20,160 bases of DNA from Chromobacteriaceae bacterium (GCA_030151505.1 JASLDQ010000382.1:1-20160), one strand, 5' to 3'; shown: positions 1-9,362, counted from the stretch's first letter. Translations and numbers: made by a program. The notes: generated by a model not told the origin, from the sequence alone.

Positions 1-37
1 AATTTGCGTCACAGGCCTGGCCATGGGCGGCAATGTC

Positions 38-74
38 ATGCCTGCTCCTGTCGCTGTGGCGACAGGCGTGGCAT
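38..74. other. Inverted repeat (interrupted hairpin)
   Basis: The arms CCTGTCGC (47-54) and GCGACAGG (59-66) are exact reverse complements around a TGTG loop. A second, outer pair, ATGCC (38-42) and GGCAT (70-74), extends the stem across a small internal loop. No T-run follows on either strand, so a standard intrinsic terminator is not supported. Confidence 0.5.
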
Positions 75-140
75 CAATGGCGGGGATAGGCGCGGGAACG
101 CACGTGGCGTTCGGCTACCGGCGCCCTGTAAGGGAGAGAA

Positions 141-195
141 CGGTTCGCGTCGTGGCCCGAATGACACAGTGCACTGGCCGGGGCGACGCGAACCG
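141..195. other. Large nested inverted repeat
   Basis: The 12-base arms CGGTTCGCGTCG (141-152) and CGACGCGAACCG (184-195) are exact reverse complements 31 bases apart. Inside them GGCC (154-157) can pair with GGCC (176-179), and the 10-base palindrome CAGTGCACTG occupies 167-176. The structure could fold on either strand. There is no T-run next to it. Function unknown. Confidence 0.55.
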
Positions 196-259
196 GATGT
201 GTCGGAGGAGGGAACGACCGAACCGCGCCTGAACCGGATTCATGGGCGGGCGGGTGCAA

Positions 260-276
260 GGCTCCGGTCTGGAGCC
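260..276 (-). terminator. Possible terminator of the CBS-domain gene
   Basis: GGCTCC (260-265) and GGAGCC (271-276) pair around a 5-base loop, only a few bases after the stop codon of the minus-strand CBS gene. On the minus strand the stem is followed by just two T residues, so it is a weak candidate judged mainly on position. Confidence 0.35.
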
Positions 277-280
277 AACC

Positions 281-715
281 CTAGGCGGTGATGTATCGGA
301 CCAGAGAGTCGATGGTGATCCGCTGTTCTTCGATGGTATGGCGTACCGCGTCGCCAATCGACACGATGCCGGTCACGCAGCCTTCGTCGATGACCGGCAG
401 GTGGCGGATGCGCTTCTCGGTCATGATCGCCATACACTGGGCCGCGGTATGACCCAGACCGACGTACAGCACTTTTTCGGTCATCACCTCGGTCACCAGC
501 GTGTCGGCCGAACTGCGGCCCCGCAGCACCAGCCGGCGGGCGTAATCCCGCTCGGAGAAAATGCCGAGCAGGTGGCAGTCCTGCATCACCACCACCGCGC
601 CAATCTCCTTGTCGGCCATCAATTGCAGAGCATCCCGCACGGTCGCGCCGGGCGTGACGGCCACGGCGGGCGGGTTGCCTTTTTCCTGCAGCAGTTGTCG
701 AACAGTCGCGGCCAT
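281..715 (-). CDS. CBS-domain pair protein
   Basis: This is a 144-residue cytoplasmic protein made almost entirely of two CBS domains in tandem, roughly residues 9-65 and 75-135. The first domain reads through GAVVVMQDCHLLGIFSERD and the second through RIRHLPVIDEGCVTGIVSIGD, both typical CBS sheet-helix signatures. Stand-alone CBS pairs bind adenine nucleotides or similar ligands and act as energy or ligand sensors. The ligand and partner here cannot be told from sequence. The start is supported by GAGGAA seven bases upstream of the ATG. The gene sits 139 bases downstream of argB on the same strand. The gap contains an AT-rich patch near 741-758 with an 11-base dyad (ATATT-C-AATAT) that may hold its own promoter. 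A link to arginine metabolism is not implied. Confidence 0.88.
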   Translation of the reverse strand: MAATVRQLLQEKGNPPAVAVTPGATVRDALQLMADKEIGAVVVMQDCHLLGIFSERDYARRLVLRGRSSADTLVTEVMTEKVLYVGLGHTAAQCMAIMTEKRIRHLPVIDEGCVTGIVSIGDAVRHTIEEQRITIDSLVRYITA

Positions 716-854
716 GAGCGTATTCCTCGTCTAAGTGGCATCCATATTCAATATAGGAAGCCGGCAAGCGCTCATGGCATATTTTGCTCGGAGGCCTTTG
801 GCGGGACCGGGGGTGATCCATCCCGATGGCAGGATCGCCCCGGCTGGCTGAGGT

Positions 855-1891
<1,037 letters not shown>

Positions 1892-1894
<3 letters not shown>

Positions 1895-1906
1895 TAAATG
1901 TTAGTT
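1892..1906. promoter_or_regulatory. Probable TetR-family operator
   Basis: AACTAA (1892-1897) and TTAGTT (1901-1906) are exact reverse complements around a 3-base centre, forming a 15-base dyad. TetR-family repressors bind dyads of this size as dimers, usually next to their own gene. This one overlaps the predicted -10 and lies 76 bases ahead of the regulator's start. That the neighbouring TetR protein is the binder is inferred from position. Confidence 0.6.
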
Positions 1907-1982
1907 CATTTATTTATTGCCAATATTTGGCCTCCCCGCCAACATGGCGGCCGGGCCGCTGCCGGACTTCGCAGGAACGATC

Positions 1983-2633
1983 ATGCAAAACCAACAAGGT
2001 ACCCGCTGGGAGCGCCGCAAGGACGCCCGGCCTGAAGAAATTGCCACCGCCGCGCTGCAGCTATTCGTCGAGCGGGGCTACAGCGCCACCAAGATGGAGG
2101 ACATCGCCGCCGCCGCCGGCGTGACCAAGGGCACGCCCTATCTCTATTACGAGAACAAGGCCGAGATCCTCAAGGCCGTGGTGCGCGCGGGGCTGCTTGA
2201 GCAGGTGCTCGAAACCGAGAGCCTGCTGGCCGATTCCACCGTGTCGGCGGCCGAGCTGCTCCGGACCATGACGCTCAAGTGGTGGCACTCGGTCAACGAC
2301 GCCAAATCCGGCGGCTTGCTGAAGCTGATGATCGCGGAAGCATCCAACTTCCCCGATCTCGCACAGTTCTATTACGACGAAGTCATTTTGCGCAGCCGCC
2401 AGATGGTGCAGGCGCTGCTGGAGCGCGGTATCGCCAGCGGCGAGTTCCGGCGCGACCTGGCGCTGGAGCCGACCATCCATACCATCACCGCACCGATCAC
2501 GATGGCGATGATCTGGCAGCACTCCTTCGCCCGTTTTGAAACCCAGCCGCAGGACGTCGACAGCCTGCTGGCCAATATCCACACCATCCTCATGTACGGC
2601 CTTGCCGCTCCATCCTCGCCGGAGACGCAGTGA
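1983..2633 (+). CDS. TetR-family transcriptional regulator of efflux operon
   Basis: This 216-residue regulator has a TetR-type N-terminal DNA-binding domain: residues about 18-62 run IATAALQLFVERGYSAT, then MEDIAAAAGVTKGT, then PYLYYENKAEIL, the classic helix-turn-helix and linker. The C-terminal two thirds is the helical ligand-binding and dimer region, whose ligand cannot be read. I chose the ATG at 1983 because AGGA precedes it at proper spacing and the domain begins soon after; an in-frame TTG at 1917 would add 22 residues unlike the family. Its stop overlaps the next gene's GTG start by four bases, so it is co-transcribed with the pump genes. It probably represses its own operon until a pump substrate binds, as in many TetR-RND loci. 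Confidence 0.9.
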   Translation: MQNQQGTRWERRKDARPEEIATAALQLFVERGYSATKMEDIAAAAGVTKGTPYLYYENKAEILKAVVRAGLLEQVLETESLLADSTVSAAELLRTMTLKWWHSVNDAKSGGLLKLMIAEASNFPDLAQFYYDEVILRSRQMVQALLERGIASGEFRRDLALEPTIHTITAPITMAMIWQHSFARFETQPQDVDSLLANIHTILMYGLAAPSSPETQ

Positions 2634-3775
2634 ATCCATCCCATCTCGCCCGTGCCGCCACCGTCGCGGCCTGCCTGCTCGCCTCTGCTTGCGGCGCCAA
2701 AACCGCCGCCTACGAAGAAACCCGTCCGGTCCGAACCCTGACTGTCGGCGCGGCCCATGCCGCCGCCGAAACCAGCTACGCCGCCGAAATCCGGCCGCGC
2801 TACGAAAGCCGGCAGTCGTTCCGGGTCGGCGGCAAGATCGCCGCACGGCTGGTCGAAGTCGGCCAGCACGTCACGGCCGGACAGCCACTGGTGCGGCTGG
2901 ACCCGCAGGATCTCGAACTGGAACTGGCCGGCAAGCGCGCCCAGCTCGCCGCCGCCGAGTCCGACCTCAAACAGCAGGAAGCCGACCTCAAGCGTTACCG
3001 CGAGCTGCTGGCGCAGAACTTCATCAGCCAGGCCGAATTCGAACGGCGCAGCAGTGCTGCGACCGTCGCGCGCGAGAAAGCCAAGGCCGCGCGGGCCGAT
3101 CTGGCCGCCAGCGGCAACCGCACGGCCTATGCGACGCTGACGGCCGAACGTGCCGGCGTGGTCAGCTTCGTCGAAGCCGAGCCGGGCCAGGTGGTGGCGG
3201 CCGGCCAGATCGTGGTGCGCATCGCCCTGCCGGGCGAGAAGGAAGCCGTGATCGCGGTGCCGGAAGCGCGGCTCGCCGAATTCCGCCACGCCGGCGCCTA
3301 TCGCGTCGCCCTGTGGGCCGACGGCGACAAGTCCTGGCCCGCCCGCCTGCGCGAGCTGTCGCCCGAGGCCGACGCGGTCGGCCGCACTTTCACCGCCCGC
3401 CTCAGCCTGCTGCAGCCGGACGACAGCGTGAAGCTGGGCATGACCGCCACCGTGTACGCCAGCGCGGCGGCCGCCGCACAGCCCGCCGGAATGAGCCTGC
3501 CGCTGGGCGCGCTGCTCGACAGCGGCGGCAAGCACTATGTCTGGGTGCTGGACGGCAAGGCGATGCGGGTGCAGCGGCGCGAGGTCGCCGTGGCCCAGGT
3601 CGGCAGCGAGGCGGTCAGCGTCGCGTCCGGGCTCAAGTCCGGCGAGGAAATCGTCACTGCCGGCGTGCACCTGTTGCGCGAGAACATGAAGGTCAAGCGG
3701 CTCGACCCGGCGCCGGGCGCGGGCAAGCCGGCGCTGGCCCTGCCTGAACCCGCCGCGGCCGGGGCGAAATCATGA
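2630..3775 (+). CDS. RND efflux periplasmic adaptor (membrane fusion protein), lipoprotein
   Basis: The adaptor links the inner-membrane RND pump to the outer-membrane channel. The 381-residue product begins with a lipoprotein signal peptide: a short basic start, a hydrophobic run and LLASAC with the lipid-accepting cysteine at residue 21. It then shows a lipoyl-like half (GGKIAARLVEVGQHVTAG), a helical hairpin rich in Ala, Glu and Lys (about residues 95-160), the second lipoyl half (ERAGVVSFVEAEPGQVV), a beta-barrel domain and a membrane-proximal end. This is the AcrA/HlyD-type order. The start codon is GTG, four bases overlapping the regulator's stop, with GGAG just upstream. A four-base ATGA overlap joins it to the pump gene. 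Substrates are unknown. Confidence 0.94.
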   Translation: MNPSHLARAATVAACLLASACGAKTAAYEETRPVRTLTVGAAHAAAETSYAAEIRPRYESRQSFRVGGKIAARLVEVGQHVTAGQPLVRLDPQDLELELAGKRAQLAAAESDLKQQEADLKRYRELLAQNFISQAEFERRSSAATVAREKAKAARADLAASGNRTAYATLTAERAGVVSFVEAEPGQVVAAGQIVVRIALPGEKEAVIAVPEARLAEFRHAGAYRVALWADGDKSWPARLRELSPEADAVGRTFTARLSLLQPDDSVKLGMTATVYASAAAAAQPAGMSLPLGALLDSGGKHYVWVLDGKAMRVQRREVAVAQVGSEAVSVASGLKSGEEIVTAGVHLLRENMKVKRLDPAPGAGKPALALPEPAAAGAKS

Positions 3776-6700
3776 TGCGCGGAGTGAACCTGTCGGAATG
3801 GTCGCTGCGGCATCAGTCGCTGGTGCGCTACCTGATCGTGGTGCTGCTGCTGGCCGGGGTTTGGGCCTACGGCAAGCTCGGGCAGAAGGAAGACCCGGAT
3901 TTCACCTTCAAGGCGATGCTGGTGCAGGTGAACTGGCCGGGGGCGAGCGCCGCCGAGGTCGAGCAGCAGGTGACCGACCGCATCGAGAAGAAGCTGCAGG
4001 AGATGCCCGAGCTGGAATTCGTCCGCAGCTTTTCCAAGCCGGGCGAAGCGCAGTTCATCCTGAGCCTGCGCGAGGAAATGCGCGGTCGCGACGTGGCCGA
4101 CGCCTGGTACCAGGTGCGCAAGAAGCTGGGCGACCTCAAGAACAGCGGCGGCCTGCCGGCCGATATCCGCGGGCCGTTCTTCAATGACGAGTTCGGCGAC
4201 ACCTTCGGCAACATCTATGCCTTCACCGCCGACGGCTTCAGCTACGAGGAACTGCGCCGCTACGTCGAATACGCCCGCCAGCAGGCACTGCGGGTGCCGG
4301 ACGTGGGCAAGGTGGAAATCATCGGCGAGCAGGCCGAGAAGGTTTATGTCGATCTGGATTCGGCCAAGCTGGCCTCGCTCGGCATCGACATCCAGCAGGT
4401 GTGGAACACGCTCAAGACCCAGAACGGCATGGAGCCGGCCGGGGTGTACGACACGCCGACCGACCGCCTGTTCGTGCGCGTCGGCGGGCAATACGACTCG
4501 GTCGAGACCATCGCCGCCACGCCCGTGATGGCCGGCGGCAAGACCTTCCGCCTGGGTGATGTCGCCCGCGTACACCGCGATTTCGTCAATCCGGCCAGCT
4601 TCAAGATGCGTTTTGACGGGCGCGAGGCGCTGGGTCTGGCGATCTCGATGAAAAAGGGCGGCGACGTCATCAAGCTCGGCACCGCCCTCGACGGGCTGGT
4701 CGCCCAGCTCAAGCGCGACATGCCGCACGGCGTCGACATCGCGCCGGTGTCGGACCAGCCGCATGTGGTCAAGGCTTCGGTCGGCGAGTTCATGAGCTCG
4801 CTCGTCGAGGCGGTGATCATCGTGCTGGCGGTCAGCCTGTTCAGCCTCGGCTTCAAGACCGGCATCGTGGTGGCGCTGTCGATTCCGCTGGTGCTGGCCA
4901 TCACCTTCCTGGCGATGTATTTCTTCGGCATCGAGCTGCAGCGCATCTCGCTCGGCTCGCTCATCATCGCGCTGGGCCTGCTGGTGGACGACGCCATCAT
5001 CGCGGTCGAGATGATGGCGCTCAAGCTCGAGCAGGGCTGGAACCGCATGCGGGCCGCCACCTTCGCCTACACCAGCACCGCCTTCCCGATGCTGACCGGC
5101 ACCCTGATCACCGCCGCCACCTTCCTGCCGGTGGGGCTGGCCAAGTCCAATGCCGGCGAGTACACCTTCAGCCTGTTCGCGGTGGTGACCATCGCGCTGA
5201 TCATCTCGTGGTTCGTCGCGGTGCTGTTCACTCCCTATCTGGGCTATCTGCTGCTGAAGGAGCGCAAGCATGGCGGCGACGACGGCGAACACCACGATGT
5301 CTACCAGAAGCCGTTCTACGTCAGGTTCCGTGCCACGCTGGACTGGTGTCTGGAGCACCGTAAGACCGTCATCGCGCTGACGGTCGGGGCGTTCGTGCTG
5401 TCGCTGGTGGCGTTCAAGCTGTTCGTGCAGCAGCAGTTCTTCCCCGCCTCCAGCCGGGCCGAGCTCTTGGTCGACATGTGGCTGCCACAGGGCGCGAGCT
5501 ATGACGCGACCGAGCGCGAAGCGAAAAGGCTGGAAAAACTGCTGGCCGGCGACAAGCGCATCGTGTCGGTGACGAGCTACGTCGGCAACGGTTCGCCGCG
5601 CTTCTATCTGGCGCTGGATCAGCAGCAGCCCAACCTCAATTACGCCCAGCTGATGGTGATGACCACCGACGAGCACGAGCGCGAGGGTGTGCGCCGCAAG
5701 ATCGCCGCGCTGTTCGAGAACGATTTCCCCAGCGTGCGCGGCCGGGTGATCCGGCTGGAAAACGGCCCGCCGGTCGGCTATCCGGTGCAGTTCCGCGTGA
5801 TGGGGCCGGAGCACGACGAGGTCAAGCGCATCGCCGCGCAGGTCGAGGCCATGGTGCGTGCCCACCCGGACACCCGCCACGTCAACAACGACTGGGGCGA
5901 GCAGGTCAAGGCGATCCGGCTCGAGTTCGATCAGGACAAGGCGCGCGCGCTCGGCGTGAGCACCCAGAGCCTGTCGCGTCAGCTGCAGACGCTGATTTCC
6001 GGCGCGAGCATCACCGATTTCCGCGAAAACGACCGCAGCATCGACGTGATGGCGCGGCTCAATCCCGGCGAGCGCCGCGACGTGGTTGCGCTGGGCAGCC
6101 TGATGATCCAGACCCAGTCGGGCAAGTTCGTGCCGGTGGCGCAGCTGGCGACCATCCGCTACGAGCCGGAAGAAAGCATCATCTGGCGCCGCAACCGCCT
6201 GCCGACCGTGTCGGTGCGGGCCGACGCGCGCGACGGCGTGCAAGCGTCGGACATTTCCATCGCCCTGTGGCCCAAGCTGCAAACCTACGAAAAGACCCTG
6301 CCTCCCGGGTATCATATCGAGGTCGGCGGCTCGCTGGAGTCGAGCGAGAAGGCCAAGGCCGCGATCATGGCGGTGCAGCCGATCATGCTGGTGCTGGTGG
6401 TGACGCTGCTGATGCTGCAGCTGCACAGCTTCTCGCGCACGGTGCTGGTGCTGCTGACCGCGCCCCTGGGAATGATCGGCGTGACGCTGACGCTGATCCT
6501 GTTCAACGCGCCGTTCGGTTTCGTCGCCCAGCTCGGGGTGATCGCGCTGGCTGGGATGATCATGCGCAACAGCGTGATTCTGGTTGACCAGATCGAGCAC
6601 GACATCCGCGAAGGCATCGACGCCTGGAACGCCATCGTCGGCTCGACCGTGCGGCGCTTCCGCCCGATCATGCTGACCGCGGCGGCGGCGATCCTGGCGA

Positions 6701-6849
6701 TGATTCCGCTGACCCGCAGCACCTTCTGGGGACCGATGGCGGTGGCCATCATGGGCGGCCTGCTCGTCGCGACCGTCCTTACCCTGCTGTTCCTGCCCGC
6801 GCTTTACGCCGCCTGGTTCAAGGTGAAGCGCGTGCCAACCACGAATTGA
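3772..6849 (+). CDS. RND multidrug efflux pump, inner-membrane permease
   Basis: This is a proton-driven exporter of the AcrB/HAE superfamily, 1025 residues, the usual length. It shows the duplicated layout: a first transmembrane helix near residues 15-35, a large periplasmic loop, a helix bundle around 340-500, a second single helix near 535-555, a second loop, and a final bundle from about 870. The proton-relay pair is present as GLLVDD, Asp406 and Asp407, matching AcrB Asp407/408. The RFRPIMLT motif (about 962-969) keeps the relay Arg and Thr. The TM10 relay position, Lys940 in AcrB, is Arg932 here (MRNSVILVDQ). CzcA-type metal-pump signatures are absent, so organic compounds are more likely substrates. 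Two adjacent ATG codons make the start ambiguous by one residue. Confidence 0.95.
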   Translation: MMRGVNLSEWSLRHQSLVRYLIVVLLLAGVWAYGKLGQKEDPDFTFKAMLVQVNWPGASAAEVEQQVTDRIEKKLQEMPELEFVRSFSKPGEAQFILSLREEMRGRDVADAWYQVRKKLGDLKNSGGLPADIRGPFFNDEFGDTFGNIYAFTADGFSYEELRRYVEYARQQALRVPDVGKVEIIGEQAEKVYVDLDSAKLASLGIDIQQVWNTLKTQNGMEPAGVYDTPTDRLFVRVGGQYDSVETIAATPVMAGGKTFRLGDVARVHRDFVNPASFKMRFDGREALGLAISMKKGGDVIKLGTALDGLVAQLKRDMPHGVDIAPVSDQPHVVKASVGEFMSSLVEAVIIVLAVSLFSLGFKTGIVVALSIPLVLAITFLAMYFFGIELQRISLGSLIIALGLLVDDAIIAVEMMALKLEQGWNRMRAATFAYTSTAFPMLTGTLITAATFLPVGLAKSNAGEYTFSLFAVVTIALIISWFVAVLFTPYLGYLLLKERKHGGDDGEHHDVYQKPFYVRFRATLDWCLEHRKTVIALTVGAFVLSLVAFKLFVQQQFFPASSRAELLVDMWLPQGASYDATEREAKRLEKLLAGDKRIVSVTSYVGNGSPRFYLALDQQQPNLNYAQLMVMTTDEHEREGVRRKIAALFENDFPSVRGRVIRLENGPPVGYPVQFRVMGPEHDEVKRIAAQVEAMVRAHPDTRHVNNDWGEQVKAIRLEFDQDKARALGVSTQSLSRQLQTLISGASITDFRENDRSIDVMARLNPGERRDVVALGSLMIQTQSGKFVPVAQLATIRYEPEESIIWRRNRLPTVSVRADARDGVQASDISIALWPKLQTYEKTLPPGYHIEVGGSLESSEKAKAAIMAVQPIMLVLVVTLLMLQLHSFSRTVLVLLTAPLGMIGVTLTLILFNAPFGFVAQLGVIALAGMIMRNSVILVDQIEHDIREGIDAWNAIVGSTVRRFRPIMLTAAAAILAMIPLTRSTFWGPMAVAIMGGLLVATVLTLLFLPALYAAWFKVKRVPTTN

Positions 6850-6860
6850 CTGACGGATTG

Positions 6861-8165
6861 ATGATGTCGAACCGCAAAACCCTGTTGTTGAGCCTGATCC
6901 TCGGCGGCGTGCTGGCCGCGCCGGCCTGGTCGGCCGACCTGATGGACACCTGGCGCGCCGCGCGCGATTACGACGCGACCTATGCCGCCGCCCGCGCCGC
7001 GCGCGACGCCGGTCTGGAGAAACTGCCGCAAGGCCGCGCGGCCCTGCTGCCGCAGATCAACGGCCAGGCCAGCTCGACCCGCCAGTATCTGGACAAGCCG
7101 CAGGGCGTGCCCAATTACCGCAACACCAACGTGCAGGTGGGACTGAGCCAGACGCTGTTCGACTGGAGCAAGTTCGCCACCTACGGCATCGGCGAGCAAC
7201 TGGCGCTGATCGCCGAGGACCAGTTCCAGGCCGCCGAACAGGCGCTGATCGTGCGGGTGGCACAGGCCTATTTCGACGTGCTGCTGGCGCAGGACACGCT
7301 GGCCTACACCCGTTCGGCCAAGGAAGCGTTCGCCCAGGCGCTGGCGCAGGCGAAGAAGACCTTCGAGGTCGGCAACTCGACCATCGTCGACACCTATGAG
7401 GCACAGGCCAACTACGATGCGGCCGTGGCACAGGAAATCGCCGCGCAGAACGACCTGACCGTCAAGCAGAACGCCCTGCGCCTCCTCGCCAATGTCGATC
7501 CGGCCACCCTCAAGCCGCTGGCCACGCGCCTGCCGCTGACGCCGCCGCAACCGGCCGACCTGCAGTCCTGGCTGGTCCGCTCCGAAGCGGCCAACCTCGA
7601 CGTGCTGGTCAAGCGCAAACAGCTCGAAGTGGCGAAGAAGAACATCGAAGTCAGCCGAGCCGGCCATCTGCCCAGCCTCGACCTGAACGCCGGCTGGGCC
7701 CGCAACGACACCAGCCAGCTGGGGCAGATCGACACCCGCGGCAAGAGCATCGGCCTGACCCTGACGGTGCCGCTGTTCGCCGGCGGCGGCGTGCAGTCGT
7801 CCGTGCGGGAAAAGGCCGCCTTGGCCGATCAGGCCCGCGCCGATCTGGATACCGCCCGTCGCGGTGCCGAGCAGAACACGCGTTCGGCCTGGCTGGGGGT
7901 GACCTCCGGCGCGGCGCAGGTGGTGGCGCGCGAGAACGCGCTCAAGTCGTTCAAGGGCCAGCTCGATTCCACCCGTCTGGGGCGCGAAGTGGGGGTGCGT
8001 ACCAGCCTTGATGTGCTGAACGCCGAGCAGCAATACGCGCAGGCGCAGAAGGACCTGGCCTCGGCCAAATACCAGTATCTGATCGCGCGCCTGCAGCTGG
8101 CGCAGGCCGCCAATCAACTGACGCCGGAAAAGCTGGAGGAAATCAACCGTCTGCTGGCGGGCTGA
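6861..8165 (+). CDS. TolC-family outer membrane efflux channel
   Basis: This is the outer-membrane exit duct of the tripartite pump, about 434 residues. It begins with a Sec signal peptide (basic MMSNRK, hydrophobic run, cleavage after AWSA), with no lipobox cysteine, so it is TolC-like rather than an OprM-type lipoprotein. LMDTWRAARDYDATYAAARA, then GLEKLPQGRAALLPQI, matches the TolC N-terminal repeat, and the second repeat appears as LDLNAGW with SIGLTLTVPLFAGG. Two long alpha-helical, Ala/Gln-rich stretches form the tunnel. I chose the ATG at 6861 (or 6864, directly following) because ACGGA at 6853-6857 serves it; a TTG at 6846 would overlap the pump gene but has poor support. It ends the operon and is followed by a very strong hairpin. 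Confidence 0.93.
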   Translation: MMSNRKTLLLSLILGGVLAAPAWSADLMDTWRAARDYDATYAAARAARDAGLEKLPQGRAALLPQINGQASSTRQYLDKPQGVPNYRNTNVQVGLSQTLFDWSKFATYGIGEQLALIAEDQFQAAEQALIVRVAQAYFDVLLAQDTLAYTRSAKEAFAQALAQAKKTFEVGNSTIVDTYEAQANYDAAVAQEIAAQNDLTVKQNALRLLANVDPATLKPLATRLPLTPPQPADLQSWLVRSEAANLDVLVKRKQLEVAKKNIEVSRAGHLPSLDLNAGWARNDTSQLGQIDTRGKSIGLTLTVPLFAGGGVQSSVREKAALADQARADLDTARRGAEQNTRSAWLGVTSGAAQVVARENALKSFKGQLDSTRLGREVGVRTSLDVLNAEQQYAQAQKDLASAKYQYLIARLQLAQAANQLTPEKLEEINRLLAG

Positions 8166-8229
8166 GCCCGTCCCGCTCGCGATGGCGAATCCGGCCGAGG
8201 ACGATCCCGGCTGATTGCCGGAACCGCCG

Positions 8230-8282
8230 CCAAACGCAACGCGCCGCGCTCCTTGAACGGGAACGCGGCGCGTTGCGTTTGG
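8230..8282. terminator. Long perfect hairpin between convergent genes
   Basis: The 19-base arms at 8230-8248 and 8264-8282 are exact reverse complements around a 15-base loop. The stem is GC-rich with CAAACGCAACG at its foot. It lies 65 bases after the channel gene's stop and 110 bases from the converging xth stop, so it could end transcription from either side. No T-run follows on either strand, so the terminator role rests on stem strength and location. Confidence 0.55.
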
Positions 8283-8301
8283 TGACTGGGCTTGGGGGGA
8301 C

Positions 8302-8320
8302 GGGCAGCGAACCGCTGCCC
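8302..8320. terminator. Second hairpin in the convergent gap
   Basis: GGGCAGCG (8302-8309) and CGCTGCCC (8313-8320) pair perfectly around AAC, 72 bases beyond the xth stop on the minus strand. It lacks a T-run. It may contribute to stopping xth transcripts or stabilise 3' ends. Confidence 0.35.
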
Positions 8321-8391
8321 CCTGCATTCAGCGCGGGCAGGCCCGGACGCGAGCCGGCGGCCAGGGGCCGCGCGGGTGGGACGGAAGGGGG

Positions 8392-9165
8392 CTAGTTCGC
8401 GAATTCCGCCACCACCGGCGCATGGTCCGACGGCCGCTCGTTCTTGCGCGGGGTCTTGTCGATCACGCAGTCAACCAGTGTCGCCGCCAGCGGAGCCGAC
8501 AGCAACACGTGGTCGATGCGCAGGCCCTTGTCGCGGCGGAACATGCCCTGGCGGTAATCCCACCAGCTGTACAGTCCGGCCTCGTCGTGGCGGGCGCGGA
8601 AGGCATCGCTCATCCCCTGCGCCAGCAGGCGGGAGAACGCGGCGCGCTCCGGCTCCGAACACAGCACCTTGCCGGCCCAGCCTTCGGGGTCGTACACGTC
8701 GCGGTCGTCCGGGGCGATGTTGAAGTCGCCGGTCAATACCACCTTTGCATGGCCCGCCAGCTGCGCGGCCAGATGCGTCTCCATCGCTGCCAGCCAGCGC
8801 AGCTTGTAGTCGTACTTGTCCGAGCCCACCGCCTCACCGTTGACGAAGTAGGCGCAGATCACCCGCACGCCGTCGATGGTGGCGGTGATGACCCGGCGCT
8901 GTTCGTCGTCGAAGCCGGCCATGCCGGACTCGACCTCGGCGAGTTCCAGCGGCGCGCGCGCGAGGATGGCGACCCCGTTATAGGTTTTCTGGCCGTGCCA
9001 GACCGCGCGATAGCCGGCGGCTTCGATCTCGGCCTGCGGAAAGGCGGGGTCGTCGAGCTTGAGTTCCTGCAGGCACAGCACGTCGACCGGATTGGCGGCG
9101 AGCCAGTCGAGGACTTGCGGCAGGCGGACCTTGAGCGAATTGACGTTCCAGGTGGCGATTTTCAT
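8392..9165 (-). CDS. xth: Exodeoxyribonuclease III
   Basis: This is a DNA repair enzyme that cuts the backbone at abasic sites and removes 3' blocking groups, also acting as a 3'-5' exonuclease on duplex DNA. The 257-residue protein has all the endonuclease/exonuclease/phosphatase-fold signatures: MKIATWNVNSLKVRL at the start, QELKLDD with the metal-binding Glu34, GDFNIAP (Asp147, Asn149), RIDHVL (about 216-221), and PSDHAPV with the catalytic His248. The start is fixed by the family N-terminus; the same frame stays open for 176 codons further upstream into the chemoreceptor gene, but that part is not homologous to anything. No strong ribosome binding site is seen before the ATG. It converges with the efflux operon. 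Confidence 0.95.
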   Translation of the reverse strand: MKIATWNVNSLKVRLPQVLDWLAANPVDVLCLQELKLDDPAFPQAEIEAAGYRAVWHGQKTYNGVAILARAPLELAEVESGMAGFDDEQRRVITATIDGVRVICAYFVNGEAVGSDKYDYKLRWLAAMETHLAAQLAGHAKVVLTGDFNIAPDDRDVYDPEGWAGKVLCSEPERAAFSRLLAQGMSDAFRARHDEAGLYSWWDYRQGMFRRDKGLRIDHVLLSAPLAATLVDCVIDKTPRKNERPSDHAPVVAEFAN

Positions 9166-9323
9166 GAGGCGTAGTCGGAGTCGGGCGGCCCCGGCGCGCA
9201 GCAAGGCGTCGCAAGCCGCGAAATTGATCGGATGCCGGCCGGGGGGCCGTGGAGGAGGGCATTTTGCCCCGCATGGACCGATCAGGCAAACCACCGTCAA
9301 CGATGCCGCCCGGCGACAGGAAA

Positions 9324-9358
9324 GGCGGCCGGTTGGGCGGGCCGGGCACCGGGCCGCC
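9324..9358 (-). terminator. Possible terminator of the chemoreceptor gene
   Basis: GGCGGCC (9324-9330) and GGCCGCC (9352-9358) pair around a GC-rich 21-base loop just after the receptor's stop codon. On the minus strand the stem is followed by TTTCC, so the tail is short. Confidence 0.35.
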
Positions 9359-9362
9359 GGGG

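Larger units (their letters stand above)
1..280. other. Non-coding left end with inverted repeats
   Basis: No convincing gene is visible here. Short open frames exist on both strands, but they use rare codons such as AGG, AGA and ATA in clusters, lack ribosome binding sites and resemble nothing I know. The stretch holds three separate inverted repeats (38-74, 141-195 and 260-276), listed individually. It lies downstream of the minus-strand CBS gene, and any plus-strand gene to the left is outside the window. It may hold terminators of flanking genes or an unrecognised structured RNA. It does not match the glycine riboswitch, RNase P RNA, tmRNA or 4.5S RNA as far as I can tell by eye. Confidence 0.5.

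Noticed and set aside
23..232. A 69-codon plus-strand frame at the left end with a hydrophobic start
   Set aside because: There is no ribosome binding site, the second half has clustered rare Arg codons, and it runs through hairpin sequences.
1917..1982. Upstream TTG start for the TetR regulator
   Set aside because: The extra 22 residues are not family-like, and the ATG at 1983 has a better ribosome binding site.
3535..6600. A 1021-codon open frame on the minus strand across the RND pump gene
   Set aside because: It is antisense to a complete, clearly recognised pump. Its product is His/Arg/Gln/Asp-rich without domains, as expected when high-GC codons are read in the opposite frame.
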